A DNA stretch of 64,000 nucleotides from Sulfurovum sp. Lineage in GTDB: Bacteria > Campylobacterota > Campylobacteria > Campylobacterales > Sulfurovaceae. Numbering within the stretch: the first letter of the stretch is position 1; each line of letters begins with the position of its first letter. The stretch lies in the NCBI GenBank assembly GCA_024637255.1, contig JAGXFO010000013.1, positions 1 through 64,000 on the forward strand, in the 5' to 3' direction. A model generated the notes under the pieces. The model had not been told where the DNA came from, did not search any database, and worked only from the letters and a program-made list of their open reading frames with translations. A program made the translations under genes and the position numbers. Shown here one piece after another: positions 1 through 7,055 of this stretch.

Positions 1-138
1 GCAACAATTATGGAAGAACTTCTTGCAGTTGAAGGCAAACCTCAGGATGTTGGCGGATACTTCCATCCAAATGATGAGTTGGCTGCTAAGGCAATGAGAC
101 CATCTGCAACACTTAATGCTGTTATTGATGCTATTTAA
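1..138 (+). CDS. icd: Isocitrate dehydrogenase, monomeric type (3' end only)
   Basis: Only the last 45 codons are in the window; the gene enters from the left edge and stops at TAA 136-138. The tail reads GKPQDVGGYFHPNDE and ends RPSATLNAVIDAI, which I recognise as the C-terminus of the monomeric (about 740-residue) NADP-dependent isocitrate dehydrogenase family. That family interconverts isocitrate and 2-oxoglutarate plus CO2 and is unrelated in sequence to the dimeric enzyme encoded at 2767-4224. In autotrophic Campylobacterota the reaction can run as a reductive carboxylation. sbtA follows 71 bp downstream on the same strand. Family is fairly sure from the tail; everything upstream is unseen. 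Confidence 0.85.
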   Translation, partial: ATIMEELLAVEGKPQDVGGYFHPNDELAAKAMRPSATLNAVIDAI

Positions 139-152
139 GTAAAAATTACTGC

Positions 153-177
153 GCATTGCACCCTATCGGTACAATGC
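153..177 (+). terminator. Hairpin between icd and sbtA
   Basis: GCATTG (153-158) pairs with CAATGC (172-177), with a further ACC/GGT pairing inside. It is followed by an A-rich then T-rich run. It could end or attenuate the upstream icd transcript before sbtA. No strong U-tract directly follows, so the role is uncertain. Confidence 0.35.
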
Positions 178-209
178 TCCTTAAAAAATCTTTTTAGGAG
201 ACACAGAAC

Positions 210-1190
210 ATGAATATAGATTTAATACTTCAAAATATTTTAAATCCGCCCATACTCTTCTTTTTACTTGGTATGTTAGCGGTTTTTTTCAAATCAGACC
301 TCTCTATTCCGCAACCTTTGCCTAAGCTTTTCTCACTCTATCTTTTGATAGCTATTGGGCTTCATGGAGGATATGAGCTTTCCCATAGTGGCATAAACAC
401 CTATATATTCACAGCACTTTCCTTAGCAATTCTCATGGCAATCATTGTGCCAATATACAGCTATTTTATTTTACGCATTAAGTTAGATAACTATAATGCT
501 ATTGCAATTGCAGCCACATATGGGTCTATCAGTGCGGTGACTTTTATCACAGGTATCACCTATCTTCAAACCATTGGTGTGGAGTATGGAGGTTATATGG
601 TTGCAGGTATGGCACTCATGGAGTCTCCGGCTATTGTTGTTGGACTTGTCTTTGCAGCACTATTTGCTAAGGGTTCTGAAGATGGAGAGAAAAAGAAGAC
701 AGATTGGAAAGAAATTTTTAGAGAGGCATTTTTAAATCCATCTGTCTATTTATTAGTAGGTGCTTTGATCATTGGTATATTGACCGGACAAAAAGGCTGG
801 GACTCGATGGAGCCACTGTTTGGAAATTTATTTAAAGGAATGCTTGCATTTTTTCTTCTTGATATGGGATTAGTTGCAGCAAAAAGAATTTATGAACTCA
901 AAAAAGTGGGTTTGTTTCTCATACTATTTGCTATTGCCATGCCTGTATTTAATGCCTCTGTTGCTATTCTTTTAGGGTACTTCTTTGAACTAACAAAAGG
1001 AGATACTTTTTTACTAGCATTACTTGCCGGAAGTGCTTCTTATATTGCAGTTCCTGCAGCTATGAGACTCTCTGTACCTGAAGCCAATCCTGGTCTCTAT
1101 TTACCATTAGCTTTAGCGGTAACTTTCCCTTTTAATATCTCTTTAGGGATACCGCTTTACTACTATTTTATAACTATCTTGTGGAGTTAA
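210..1190 (+). CDS. sbtA: SbtA-type sodium-dependent bicarbonate transporter
   Basis: A 326-residue, very hydrophobic protein with about ten predicted membrane spans in two halves, split by a charged loop near residues 152-168 (AKGSEDGEKKKTDWKE). The opening hydrophobic block, the NPPILFF motif and the overall layout match the SbtA (DUF897) family, inner-membrane Na+/HCO3- symporters first known from cyanobacteria, where the protein is about 370 residues. The start ATG has the ribosome site AGGAG at 197-201. The stop overlaps the region holding the sbtB ribosome site, so sbtA and sbtB should be coupled. Family assignment is confident. Bicarbonate as substrate follows from the family and the sbtB partner. 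Confidence 0.88.
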   Translation: MNIDLILQNILNPPILFFLLGMLAVFFKSDLSIPQPLPKLFSLYLLIAIGLHGGYELSHSGINTYIFTALSLAILMAIIVPIYSYFILRIKLDNYNAIAIAATYGSISAVTFITGITYLQTIGVEYGGYMVAGMALMESPAIVVGLVFAALFAKGSEDGEKKKTDWKEIFREAFLNPSVYLLVGALIIGILTGQKGWDSMEPLFGNLFKGMLAFFLLDMGLVAAKRIYELKKVGLFLILFAIAMPVFNASVAILLGYFFELTKGDTFLLALLAGSASYIAVPAAMRLSVPEANPGLYLPLALAVTFPFNISLGIPLYYYFITILWS

Positions 1191-1192
1191 AA

Positions 1193-1495
1193 ATGAAAAA
1201 AATGAAAAAAGTTGAAGTCATAATTGAATCTATTTATTTAAAGAGATTAGTGGAGTTACTTAAAAAAAGTGAAGTAACCGGCTATACAATAATTAAAGAT
1301 ATTGAGGGGTATGGAGGTCATGGACTAAAAACGGCAGATGAAGCCAATGATCTCCTCAGTAATACATATATATTTACTCTGTGTGAAGAGGAGAAGATTG
1401 AAAAGTTGATAGAAAAAATTAGATCTTTTATCAATAAATATGGCGGAAAATGTATTATCAGTGATTCCCTTGTATTATTAAGTTCAAAAGCGTAA
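1193..1495 (+). CDS. sbtB: SbtB-like PII signalling protein
   Basis: About 100 residues with the PII-like ferredoxin fold pattern: a beta strand KVEVIIESIYLKRLVELL, a glycine-rich T-loop region GYTIIKDIEGYGGHG, and a final strand ending near CIISDSLVLL. SbtB proteins bind adenine nucleotides (cAMP, AMP, ATP, ADP) and gate SbtA at the membrane. I use ATG 1193 rather than GTG 1181 because GGAG at 1183-1186 is correctly spaced for it and would lie inside the longer version. The protein ends without the cysteine-bearing C-terminal R-loop (CGPxGC) of many cyanobacterial SbtB proteins, so redox control through that loop is not expected. It directly follows sbtA. Confidence 0.82.
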   Translation: MKKMKKVEVIIESIYLKRLVELLKKSEVTGYTIIKDIEGYGGHGLKTADEANDLLSNTYIFTLCEEEKIEKLIEKIRSFINKYGGKCIISDSLVLLSSKA

Positions 1496-1499
1496 AGTT

Positions 1500-1520
1500 A
1501 ACCTTAAAAGGTTCTTTTTA
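1500..1520 (+). terminator. Terminator-like hairpin after sbtB
   Basis: AACCTT (1500-1505) faces AAGGTT (1508-1513) and is followed by CTTTTT. It begins five bases after the sbtB stop. The stem is short and the loop tight, so a weak intrinsic terminator is the best reading. Confidence 0.45.
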
Positions 1521-1570
1521 AAGATTTTTAACAATAATTTGTATCAATCTTCACCTCAATAATTGAACCT

Positions 1571-1598
1571 AAATGTACACTTTTAAAAGTGTACATTT
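1571..1598. terminator. Perfect 28-bp palindrome between convergent sbtB and araC-type gene
   Basis: AAATGTACACTTTT (1571-1584) is followed directly by its exact reverse complement (1585-1598). It lies between the 3' ends of two convergent genes, which fits a bidirectional terminator. A perfect palindrome of this length could also be a protein-binding site. Confidence 0.55.
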
Positions 1599-1612
1599 CA
1601 CCCAAGTTAATC

Positions 1613-2491
1613 CTAAATCTTTATTGACAGATAAAAACTGATTGCAAATTTCTCATCATTGTCAAGATAATGGTTTTTATGATAGATTGCATAAGGTGGT
1701 TTCGTTGTTGTTTGATACTCACTTTTAGGTAGCCACTCATGATATACCCAGTGAATAAACTTCAGTAGATCTCCCCGTGTACCTTCCAGATCAAATTTAG
1801 CATAAACACCACCTGTGATATTAAATTTTGGCAAACGTTCATCTTTTATCTCTTTTTCTTCATTCGGTACTACACATGCCACATAATGACACTCATCTAA
1901 GGGTGTGATGGTTGGGTTATCATGAAAAAGTGACATCTGCGCATAGTCCTTTAACTCATTCTGGTAAATCCAAGTTTGAATTTTTTGCCATGTGAGTTTT
2001 GATTTGTCATACCCATAGCCTCTGTGACGGATATAATAGGCGCTCTGATGCGGCATCTTCACGATTTGAGGCTGGATTAGTTCAAAATTGGCCGTAGAAG
2101 CTTGTGCATTTGGTGATTGCAAAAGAATTTTTTGTGAATATTCCTTATACCCGCCCTTTCTCCAATTGTTAGGGGTCATGGAAAAACGTTCTTTAAATGC
2201 ACGGATGAAAGAAGTTTGAGAACTGTAGCCACACTCATTAGCTATTTTAGAAATAGTGGAGTATTTATTTGTCAATAAAAGATTAGAAGCCTTTTGAAGA
2301 CGAATAGATTTAATACTTTCATAAATATTACGCCCAAACACTTCTTTAAAGATCTTATGCATATAAAATTTATTGATCTTGAAATCATCTGCAAGTTCAT
2401 CAATGTTGATATCTGTCTCAATATGTTTATAGATATAGAACATTAAGTCATTTGAGATTTTTATTTTTTTATCTAACGTTTCTTGTTTCAT
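1613..2491 (-). CDS. AraC-family regulator with GyrI-like ligand domain
   Basis: A 292-residue two-domain regulator. Residues about 15-115 hold the two helix-turn-helix motifs of the AraC family (INKFYMHKIFKEVFGRNI, then STISKIANECGYSSQTSF and RAFKERFSMTPNNWRK). Residues about 130-290 form a GyrI-like small-molecule-binding domain, as in SoxS/Rob-type regulators such as Rob. It is divergent from icd at 2767 and convergent with sbtB. A TTG at 2497 could also start it; ATG 2491 is preferred, though neither has a strong ribosome site. Two copies of an 18-bp direct repeat lie in the divergent spacer, one right before this start, so self-regulation and control of icd are plausible. The ligand is unknown. 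Confidence 0.85.
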   Translation of the reverse strand: MKQETLDKKIKISNDLMFYIYKHIETDINIDELADDFKINKFYMHKIFKEVFGRNIYESIKSIRLQKASNLLLTNKYSTISKIANECGYSSQTSFIRAFKERFSMTPNNWRKGGYKEYSQKILLQSPNAQASTANFELIQPQIVKMPHQSAYYIRHRGYGYDKSKLTWQKIQTWIYQNELKDYAQMSLFHDNPTITPLDECHYVACVVPNEEKEIKDERLPKFNITGGVYAKFDLEGTRGDLLKFIHWVYHEWLPKSEYQTTTKPPYAIYHKNHYLDNDEKFAISFYLSIKI

Positions 2492-2500
2492 ACCCAAATA

Positions 2501-2518
2501 ATACCAACTTTAGATAAC
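2501..2518. promoter_or_regulatory. Direct repeat copy 1, candidate AraC-type site
   Basis: ATACCAACTTTAGATAAC. It matches 16 of 18 bases with the copy at 2595-2612. It lies within 10 bp of the regulator start, where a bound activator or repressor would touch its own promoter or translation start. AraC-family proteins typically bind direct repeats; the link to this regulator is inferred from position. Confidence 0.5.
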
Positions 2519-2594
2519 AATCATATTAAAAATAGGAAGTTTTTTTCTCAAAAACACCCTTTTTAATCATTCTTATCAAAAAAATACTATTTTT

Positions 2595-2612
2595 ATACCA
2601 ATTATAGATAAC
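2595..2612. promoter_or_regulatory. Direct repeat copy 2, candidate AraC-type site
   Basis: ATACCAATTATAGATAAC, same orientation as the copy at 2501-2518 and 94 bp away (about nine helical turns). It ends about 65 bp upstream of the icd -10 box, a usual place for an activator. Confidence 0.5.
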
Positions 2613-2676
2613 TTATAAATCACAAAAAGTAAATAAATAGTCCAATAACAGTGAAGAGTTTAATCTCACAAATTTA

Positions 2677-2682
2677 TATAAT
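2677..2682 (+). promoter_or_regulatory. -10 box of icd promoter
   Basis: TATAAT, preceded by a T-rich stretch. Campylobacterota sigma-70 promoters often lack a clear -35 box. Transcription from here would give a leader of about 80 bases before icd. Confidence 0.55.
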
Positions 2683-2706
2683 ACGCCTACAAACAGAGAA
2701 TGAGGT

Positions 2707-2725
2707 GGAGACTATCCAGGTCTCC
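2707..2725 (+). promoter_or_regulatory. Hairpin in the icd 5' leader
   Basis: GGAGAC (2707-2712) pairs with GTCTCC (2720-2725) around a 7-base loop, followed by TTTCT. The hairpin lies between the -10 box and the icd ribosome site (AAAGGA, about 2755). It could be a weak attenuator or an mRNA stabiliser. Confidence 0.4.
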
Positions 2726-2766
2726 TTTCTAGGGTTTATAATTAATTTATTACAAAAGGAAAAAAA

Positions 2767-4224
2767 ATGGCAAAGACAACAATTACAGTAGCAAGAGGTG
2801 ACGGTATCGGTCCTGAGATCATGGATGCAAGTATTAGAGTACTTGATGCTGCTGGTGCTGATGTAGAATGGGAACATATTGAAGTGGGTGAACAGGTTTA
2901 TCTTGCTGGTAACAGTTCTGGTATTGCTCCAGAAGCTTGGGATACTATCAAAAAGAACAAAGTTCTTTTTAAAGCACCTATCACAACACCTCAAGGTGGT
3001 GGATACAAAAGTTTGAATGTTACTATTCGTAAAACATTAGGTCTTTACGCTAACGTCCGTCCTGCTATCTCTTATACGCCGTTTATACCTTCAAGATACC
3101 CAGGTATGGATGTTCTTACTATTCGTGAAAATGAAGAGGATTTATATGCAGGAATTGAGCACCAGCAGACTCCAGAAGTAACTCAGTGTCTAAAAATCAT
3201 CACAAGACCGGGTTGTGAAAAAATATGTCAATATGCATTTGAGTATGCAAAAGCATATGGCAGAAAAAGAATCACTTGTATGATTAAAGATAACATCATG
3301 AAGTTAACTGATGGTCTTTTTGTAAAAGTATTCTATGAAACAGCTAAAAACTATCCTGAAATTCAAGCTGATGATTGGATTATCGATATCGGTATGGCTA
3401 AACTAGTAGATGCTCCTGAAGACTTTGATATGGTTCTAATGCCTAACCTTTATGGTGATGTTGCAACGGATATTCTTGGACTTATGACAGGTTCAGTTGG
3501 TATTGCACCTGGAGCTAATGTTGGTGATGACTTTGCAATGTATGAAGCGATCCACGGTTCTGCTCCACGTCATGCTGGTCAAAACAAAGCGAATCCATCA
3601 GGACTTTTACTTTCAGGTGTCATGATGATGGTACAAGCAGGTCAACCCGAAGTGGCCCAAAAAGTTCACAATGCTTGGCTTAAAACTATTGAAGACGGTA
3701 TCGTAACTTATGACCTTGCTAGAAAACTTAAAGCTGAAGGTAAAGCGCATACAGAAGTTGGAACAAAAGAGTTTGCCGATGCAGTCATCGAAAGACTTGG
3801 TCAAAAACCATCAACACTAGCAGCTGTAAAATATGACAAAGCGATCAAAATCAAAAAACCTGTGCTTACAAATGTAAGAAGTGAAAAAATGGATCTGATC
3901 GGTGTAGATATCTTTACTAGAGATGATTGTGATGCAAATACAATTGGTGATCAACTGGTTAAAATCGCAGAAAGTACAGGTATGGCACTTAAAATGATCT
4001 CTAACCGTGGTCAAAAAGTATATCCACATGGTCACCCAGAAACGTTCCTTACCGATCACTGGAGATGTAGATACTATGCTAAAAATCAAGGTGACATCCT
4101 TACAAATGGTGATGTTACAGATATGATGAACAGAATTTCTGATGCAGGTATTGAAGTAATTAAAACTGAAAACCTTTATATGCTTAAAGGTGAGCGCGCT
4201 TACTCTCTAGGACAAGGCGAGTAA
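2767..4224 (+). CDS. icd: Isocitrate dehydrogenase, long dimeric type with C-terminal extension
   Basis: A 485-residue member of the isocitrate/isopropylmalate dehydrogenase family. Visible motifs are GDGIGPEI (residues 10-17), the substrate-binding RENEEDLYAG, the metal-binding NLYGDVATD and the nucleotide segment HGSAPRHAGQNKANPSG. The family core is about 340-400 residues; the extra 130 residues at the C-terminus resemble the long Thermus/Rickettsia-type enzymes. R268-H269 replace the Lys-Tyr that contacts the 2'-phosphate of NADP in the E. coli enzyme; both being basic suggests NADP use, but this is inference. The ribosome site is AAAGGA before ATG 2767. It is the second isocitrate dehydrogenase in the window. 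A decayed copy of its 3' end follows at 4242-4301. Confidence 0.92.
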   Translation: MAKTTITVARGDGIGPEIMDASIRVLDAAGADVEWEHIEVGEQVYLAGNSSGIAPEAWDTIKKNKVLFKAPITTPQGGGYKSLNVTIRKTLGLYANVRPAISYTPFIPSRYPGMDVLTIRENEEDLYAGIEHQQTPEVTQCLKIITRPGCEKICQYAFEYAKAYGRKRITCMIKDNIMKLTDGLFVKVFYETAKNYPEIQADDWIIDIGMAKLVDAPEDFDMVLMPNLYGDVATDILGLMTGSVGIAPGANVGDDFAMYEAIHGSAPRHAGQNKANPSGLLLSGVMMMVQAGQPEVAQKVHNAWLKTIEDGIVTYDLARKLKAEGKAHTEVGTKEFADAVIERLGQKPSTLAAVKYDKAIKIKKPVLTNVRSEKMDLIGVDIFTRDDCDANTIGDQLVKIAESTGMALKMISNRGQKVYPHGHPETFLTDHWRCRYYAKNQGDILTNGDVTDMMNRISDAGIEVIKTENLYMLKGERAYSLGQGE

Positions 4225-4241
4225 GCAAACGCCTATAATGG

Positions 4242-4301
4242 ATTAAACTCGAAAACCTCTACTTGTTAGAAAGAGTAAGAGCTTACAGCTTAGGTCAATA
4301 A
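4242..4301 (+). pseudogene. Remnant of a second icd 3' end
   Basis: Read in frame this 60-base stretch gives IKLENLYLLE...RAYSLGQ and a TAA. The true end of icd reads IKTENLYMLK...RAYSLGQGE. Fourteen of the 19 residues match and many silent bases differ, so this is a diverged copy rather than a recent duplication. Directly upstream the frame has a stop (4236-4238), so nothing longer is coded. It probably records a tandem duplication or a replacement of an older icd by recombination within the gene. Confidence 0.7.
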
Positions 4302-4311
4302 CCAATATCTT

Positions 4312-4332
4312 CCCCTCTCTTTAAAAGAGGGG
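4312..4332 (+). terminator. Hairpin downstream of icd
   Basis: CCCCTCT (4312-4318) pairs with AGAGGGG (4326-4332) around a 7-base loop. It lies just after the icd remnant and probably ends the icd transcript, although no T-run directly follows. Confidence 0.55.
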
Positions 4333-4343
4333 GAGTATCTCTG

Positions 4344-4398
4344 TACTTTTTGAATTGCCTCCTTTTTGAAATATTTTGAGGGGGCAATCCAAAAAGTA
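4344..4398. repeat. 19-bp imperfect inverted repeat
   Basis: The left arm 4344-4362 (TACTTTTTGAATTGCCTCC) and right arm 4380-4398 are complementary at 17 of 19 positions around a 17-base loop. The element lies between two similar short stretches (CTTAGGTC...AATATCTT at 4290-4311 and again near 4444-4470). It may be a second large terminator or a small miniature element. No coding potential is seen in 4302-4561. Confidence 0.5.
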
Positions 4399-4561
4399 TG
4401 TATGATAGAAAATGCATAGAAACATAGTAATACAAGCACAACTTAGGTCGAGATAAATAACAATATCTTTATTTATTTAGTTAAGTGAGTGATACTTACA
4501 CATAATACTAATGTTGTAATTATTTTTATAAAAATTGCAAAAGTCAAACAAAGGAGTTGCA

Positions 4562-5524
4562 ATGATTGATGAAGCAGTTAGGATACTTCAAGCGGGTGGA
4601 CTTGTTGCCTTCCCAACAGAAACTGTCTACGGTCTGGGTACAGATGCACGCAACAGTGAAGCTGTAGGGCGGATTTTCGCTGCCAAAGGCCGGCCTGCAG
4701 ATCACCCTTTGATCGTGCATCTCTACGATGCAAAAGAGATGAGCGAGTGGGCACAAGATATTCCAGAGGTTGCCTGGCAATTAGCAGAAATTTTTTGGCC
4801 TGGACCACTTACCCTGATTTTGCGTCGTCTACCCAATGTGCCAGATGCAGTGACTGGAGGTCTTGACACGGTGGCGTTGCGGGTTCCGAACCATCCCGTA
4901 TCTTTAGAACTATTGCGTGCATTTGGGGGTGGCATTGCAGCACCCTCTGCCAACCGCTACGGAAGCGTAAGTCCTACTTCGGCTGAGGATGTGAGAGAAG
5001 AGCTTAAAGATAGTGTGGATCTCATTCTGGATGGCGGACGCTGCTCCATTGGAATAGAATCTACTATTGTTGATTTGTCAACATCAACGCCTAAGATTCT
5101 ACGTCCAGGCAAGATTACTGAAGAGGAATTGTATCGTGTGCTGGGAAGTCCGGTGGCCACAGTCTCTAATACGCCCGTACGCTATCCAGGAGGTAATCCA
5201 TCGCACTACTCGCCAAGGGCACGTGTAGTCCTTGCATCGTGGGATAACGTAGAACAATGCATAGAGGAATGGCAACAGCGCGGACAACGAGTGGGCTTAT
5301 TGGCGTCGCGTCTGTCAAATCTACTACCAGAAAATGTTATCTGGCTACGCCTCACCCAAAATATTGATGAACAAGCACACGAACTCTATCACTCTCTGCG
5401 CCAGGCCGATCACCTGGGATTAGAGGTGCTTGTGGCGGTGATGCCGGAAGACGTCGGGATTGGTCACGCATTGCGTGACCGACTTCGCCGGGCAGCCGGT
5501 CTTGGAGACTGCGCGGACGTATGA
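4562..5524 (+). CDS. tsaC: L-threonylcarbamoyladenylate synthase, Sua5 type
   Basis: A 320-residue protein made of an N-terminal YrdC domain (PTETVYGLG, KGRPADHPLIVHL, PGPLT, SANRYGSVSPT) followed by the Sua5 C-terminal domain. It makes threonylcarbamoyl-AMP from threonine, bicarbonate and ATP, the first step of the t6A37 tRNA modification that TsaD (27923-28936) completes. The start is ATG 4562 behind AAAGGAG; an upstream start at 4535 is not supported. Composition stands out: positions 4801-4860 contain 32 G+C of 60, against 21 of 60 in icd (3001-3060) and 17 of 60 in murF (6001-6060). Codon usage also differs, suggesting acquisition from elsewhere. Confidence 0.92.
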   Translation: MIDEAVRILQAGGLVAFPTETVYGLGTDARNSEAVGRIFAAKGRPADHPLIVHLYDAKEMSEWAQDIPEVAWQLAEIFWPGPLTLILRRLPNVPDAVTGGLDTVALRVPNHPVSLELLRAFGGGIAAPSANRYGSVSPTSAEDVREELKDSVDLILDGGRCSIGIESTIVDLSTSTPKILRPGKITEEELYRVLGSPVATVSNTPVRYPGGNPSHYSPRARVVLASWDNVEQCIEEWQQRGQRVGLLASRLSNLLPENVIWLRLTQNIDEQAHELYHSLRQADHLGLEVLVAVMPEDVGIGHALRDRLRRAAGLGDCADV

Positions 5525-5615
5525 TTCTCTGCGTTATCGGCTTGAAGGCACCTCTAAAAATGAAAGACGTGCTATCGTTCAAAAAATTTAAACATGTATA
5601 AAGGAAAATAACTAA

Positions 5616-7046
5616 ATGGACTTATTGTCATTCATCGTAAATATGCTCTTTGTAATAGCATTGGGATGGTATTTACTCACTAATCTACAATGGTATAATT
5701 ATCGGATTGAACGTGTTGTTTTGAATCATCATAAAACATGGTGGCATGTCATTTATTTTATCATCCCTTTTACGCTTTATTGCGTTTCTGGGAGTTATGG
5801 TGTCTATGTTGTTGGTATTTATATACCTTTATTATATTTTTGGCACCGTCGTTTGGATAAAAAACTTATATTGACATGGCGTGTAAAGCGATTTTTAATT
5901 ATACTTGTATCCTTAACACTTGTTGTAAATTTTTTATTTTCATTCAAAGAGATTGGCACTGTTTATAGTCTATTCCTGCCATTGGCTTTTACGTATCTAT
6001 TTTCAATGGGAATCGAGAAACTTTTATTTCTATTGTATAAACGCGAAGCTAAGAAAAAAATCGCTTCCATGAAACATCTAACCATCATCTGCATCACTGG
6101 AAGCTACGGTAAAACATCGATGAAAAACTTTGTAGCACAATTATTGAGCCATAAATACAAAGTGTATGCTACTCCACGCAGTGTAAACACATTGGGAGGG
6201 ATTATCCAAGATGTAAATCAATCCCTTCCTACCGATACACAGGTTTATGTCTGTGAAGCTGGCGCACGTTTAGAGGGGGATATTTATGCAATTGCCCAAT
6301 TTTTACATCCTCAAATTGTTGTTGTAGGTAAAATTGGGCCACAGCATATAGAATACTTTAAAACAATCGAGCGTATAAAGCGAACCAAGTTAGAGCTAAT
6401 CCGTTCCAATCGACTCGAAAGGGCATTTGTTCATACTTCAGCAACAGACAAAGCACAGCAAAAAGTGACGTTTTTTGGAGATGAACTTCTCAATATGAAT
6501 GCAACACTCGAAGGAACGGACTTTGATCTTAATATTGGTGGAGAATTACACCATTTCCACACATCGGTTTTGGGCGGGTTTCAGAGTATTAATCTTAATG
6601 CAGCGATTCTAATAGCAGATAAGATGGGTATGCAGGCTTTGGAGATTATTCAAGCAGTAGAAAACCTTAAAAGCGTTGAACATCGTCTTGAGCGGATTGA
6701 TACTGGTGGGAAAATCATACTTGATGATAGCTATAATGGAAACATCGATGGTATGCTGGAAGGAATACGTCTTTGCTCACTACATAAGGGAAGAAAAGTA
6801 ATTGTAACCCCAGGGCTTGTGGAAAGCACAGAGGAGCTTAATACCGAACTGATCAATGCGATTAACACTGTTTTTGACATTGCGATCATTACCGGACAGT
6901 TAAATGCAGCTCAGTTTGATACAGAGCTCAATGTTCCTGAGAAGATTTTGCTTGCAGATAAATCTCAGATGCAAGCAAAATTAAAAGAAGTAACGAGAGC
7001 TGGTGATATCATCCTCTTTGCGAATGATGCTCCAAATTTTATCTGA
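5616..7046 (+). CDS. murF: UDP-N-acetylmuramoyl-tripeptide--D-Ala-D-Ala ligase
   Basis: A 476-residue Mur ligase that adds D-Ala-D-Ala to the UDP-MurNAc tripeptide in peptidoglycan synthesis. The first 135 residues hold four or five predicted membrane spans, then come the ATP-binding loop GSYGKT (162-167), the central domain (CEAGARLEGDI, GKIGPQHIEYF) and the ligase C-terminal domain with LDDSYNGN. Long MurF proteins with an N-terminal membrane region are typical of Campylobacterota; most other MurF proteins are soluble. Start ATG 5616 follows AAAGGAAAA. It is convergent with bioA, with only 9 bp between stops. Confidence 0.88.
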   Translation: MDLLSFIVNMLFVIALGWYLLTNLQWYNYRIERVVLNHHKTWWHVIYFIIPFTLYCVSGSYGVYVVGIYIPLLYFWHRRLDKKLILTWRVKRFLIILVSLTLVVNFLFSFKEIGTVYSLFLPLAFTYLFSMGIEKLLFLLYKREAKKKIASMKHLTIICITGSYGKTSMKNFVAQLLSHKYKVYATPRSVNTLGGIIQDVNQSLPTDTQVYVCEAGARLEGDIYAIAQFLHPQIVVVGKIGPQHIEYFKTIERIKRTKLELIRSNRLERAFVHTSATDKAQQKVTFFGDELLNMNATLEGTDFDLNIGGELHHFHTSVLGGFQSINLNAAILIADKMGMQALEIIQAVENLKSVEHRLERIDTGGKIILDDSYNGNIDGMLEGIRLCSLHKGRKVIVTPGLVESTEELNTELINAINTVFDIAIITGQLNAAQFDTELNVPEKILLADKSQMQAKLKEVTRAGDIILFANDAPNFI

Positions 7047-7055
7047 GAATAATAG

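Noticed and set aside
2674..2994. 106-codon minus-strand frame opposite the icd start
   Set aside because: It is the antisense frame of a conserved gene, Cys/Phe-rich and without start signals.
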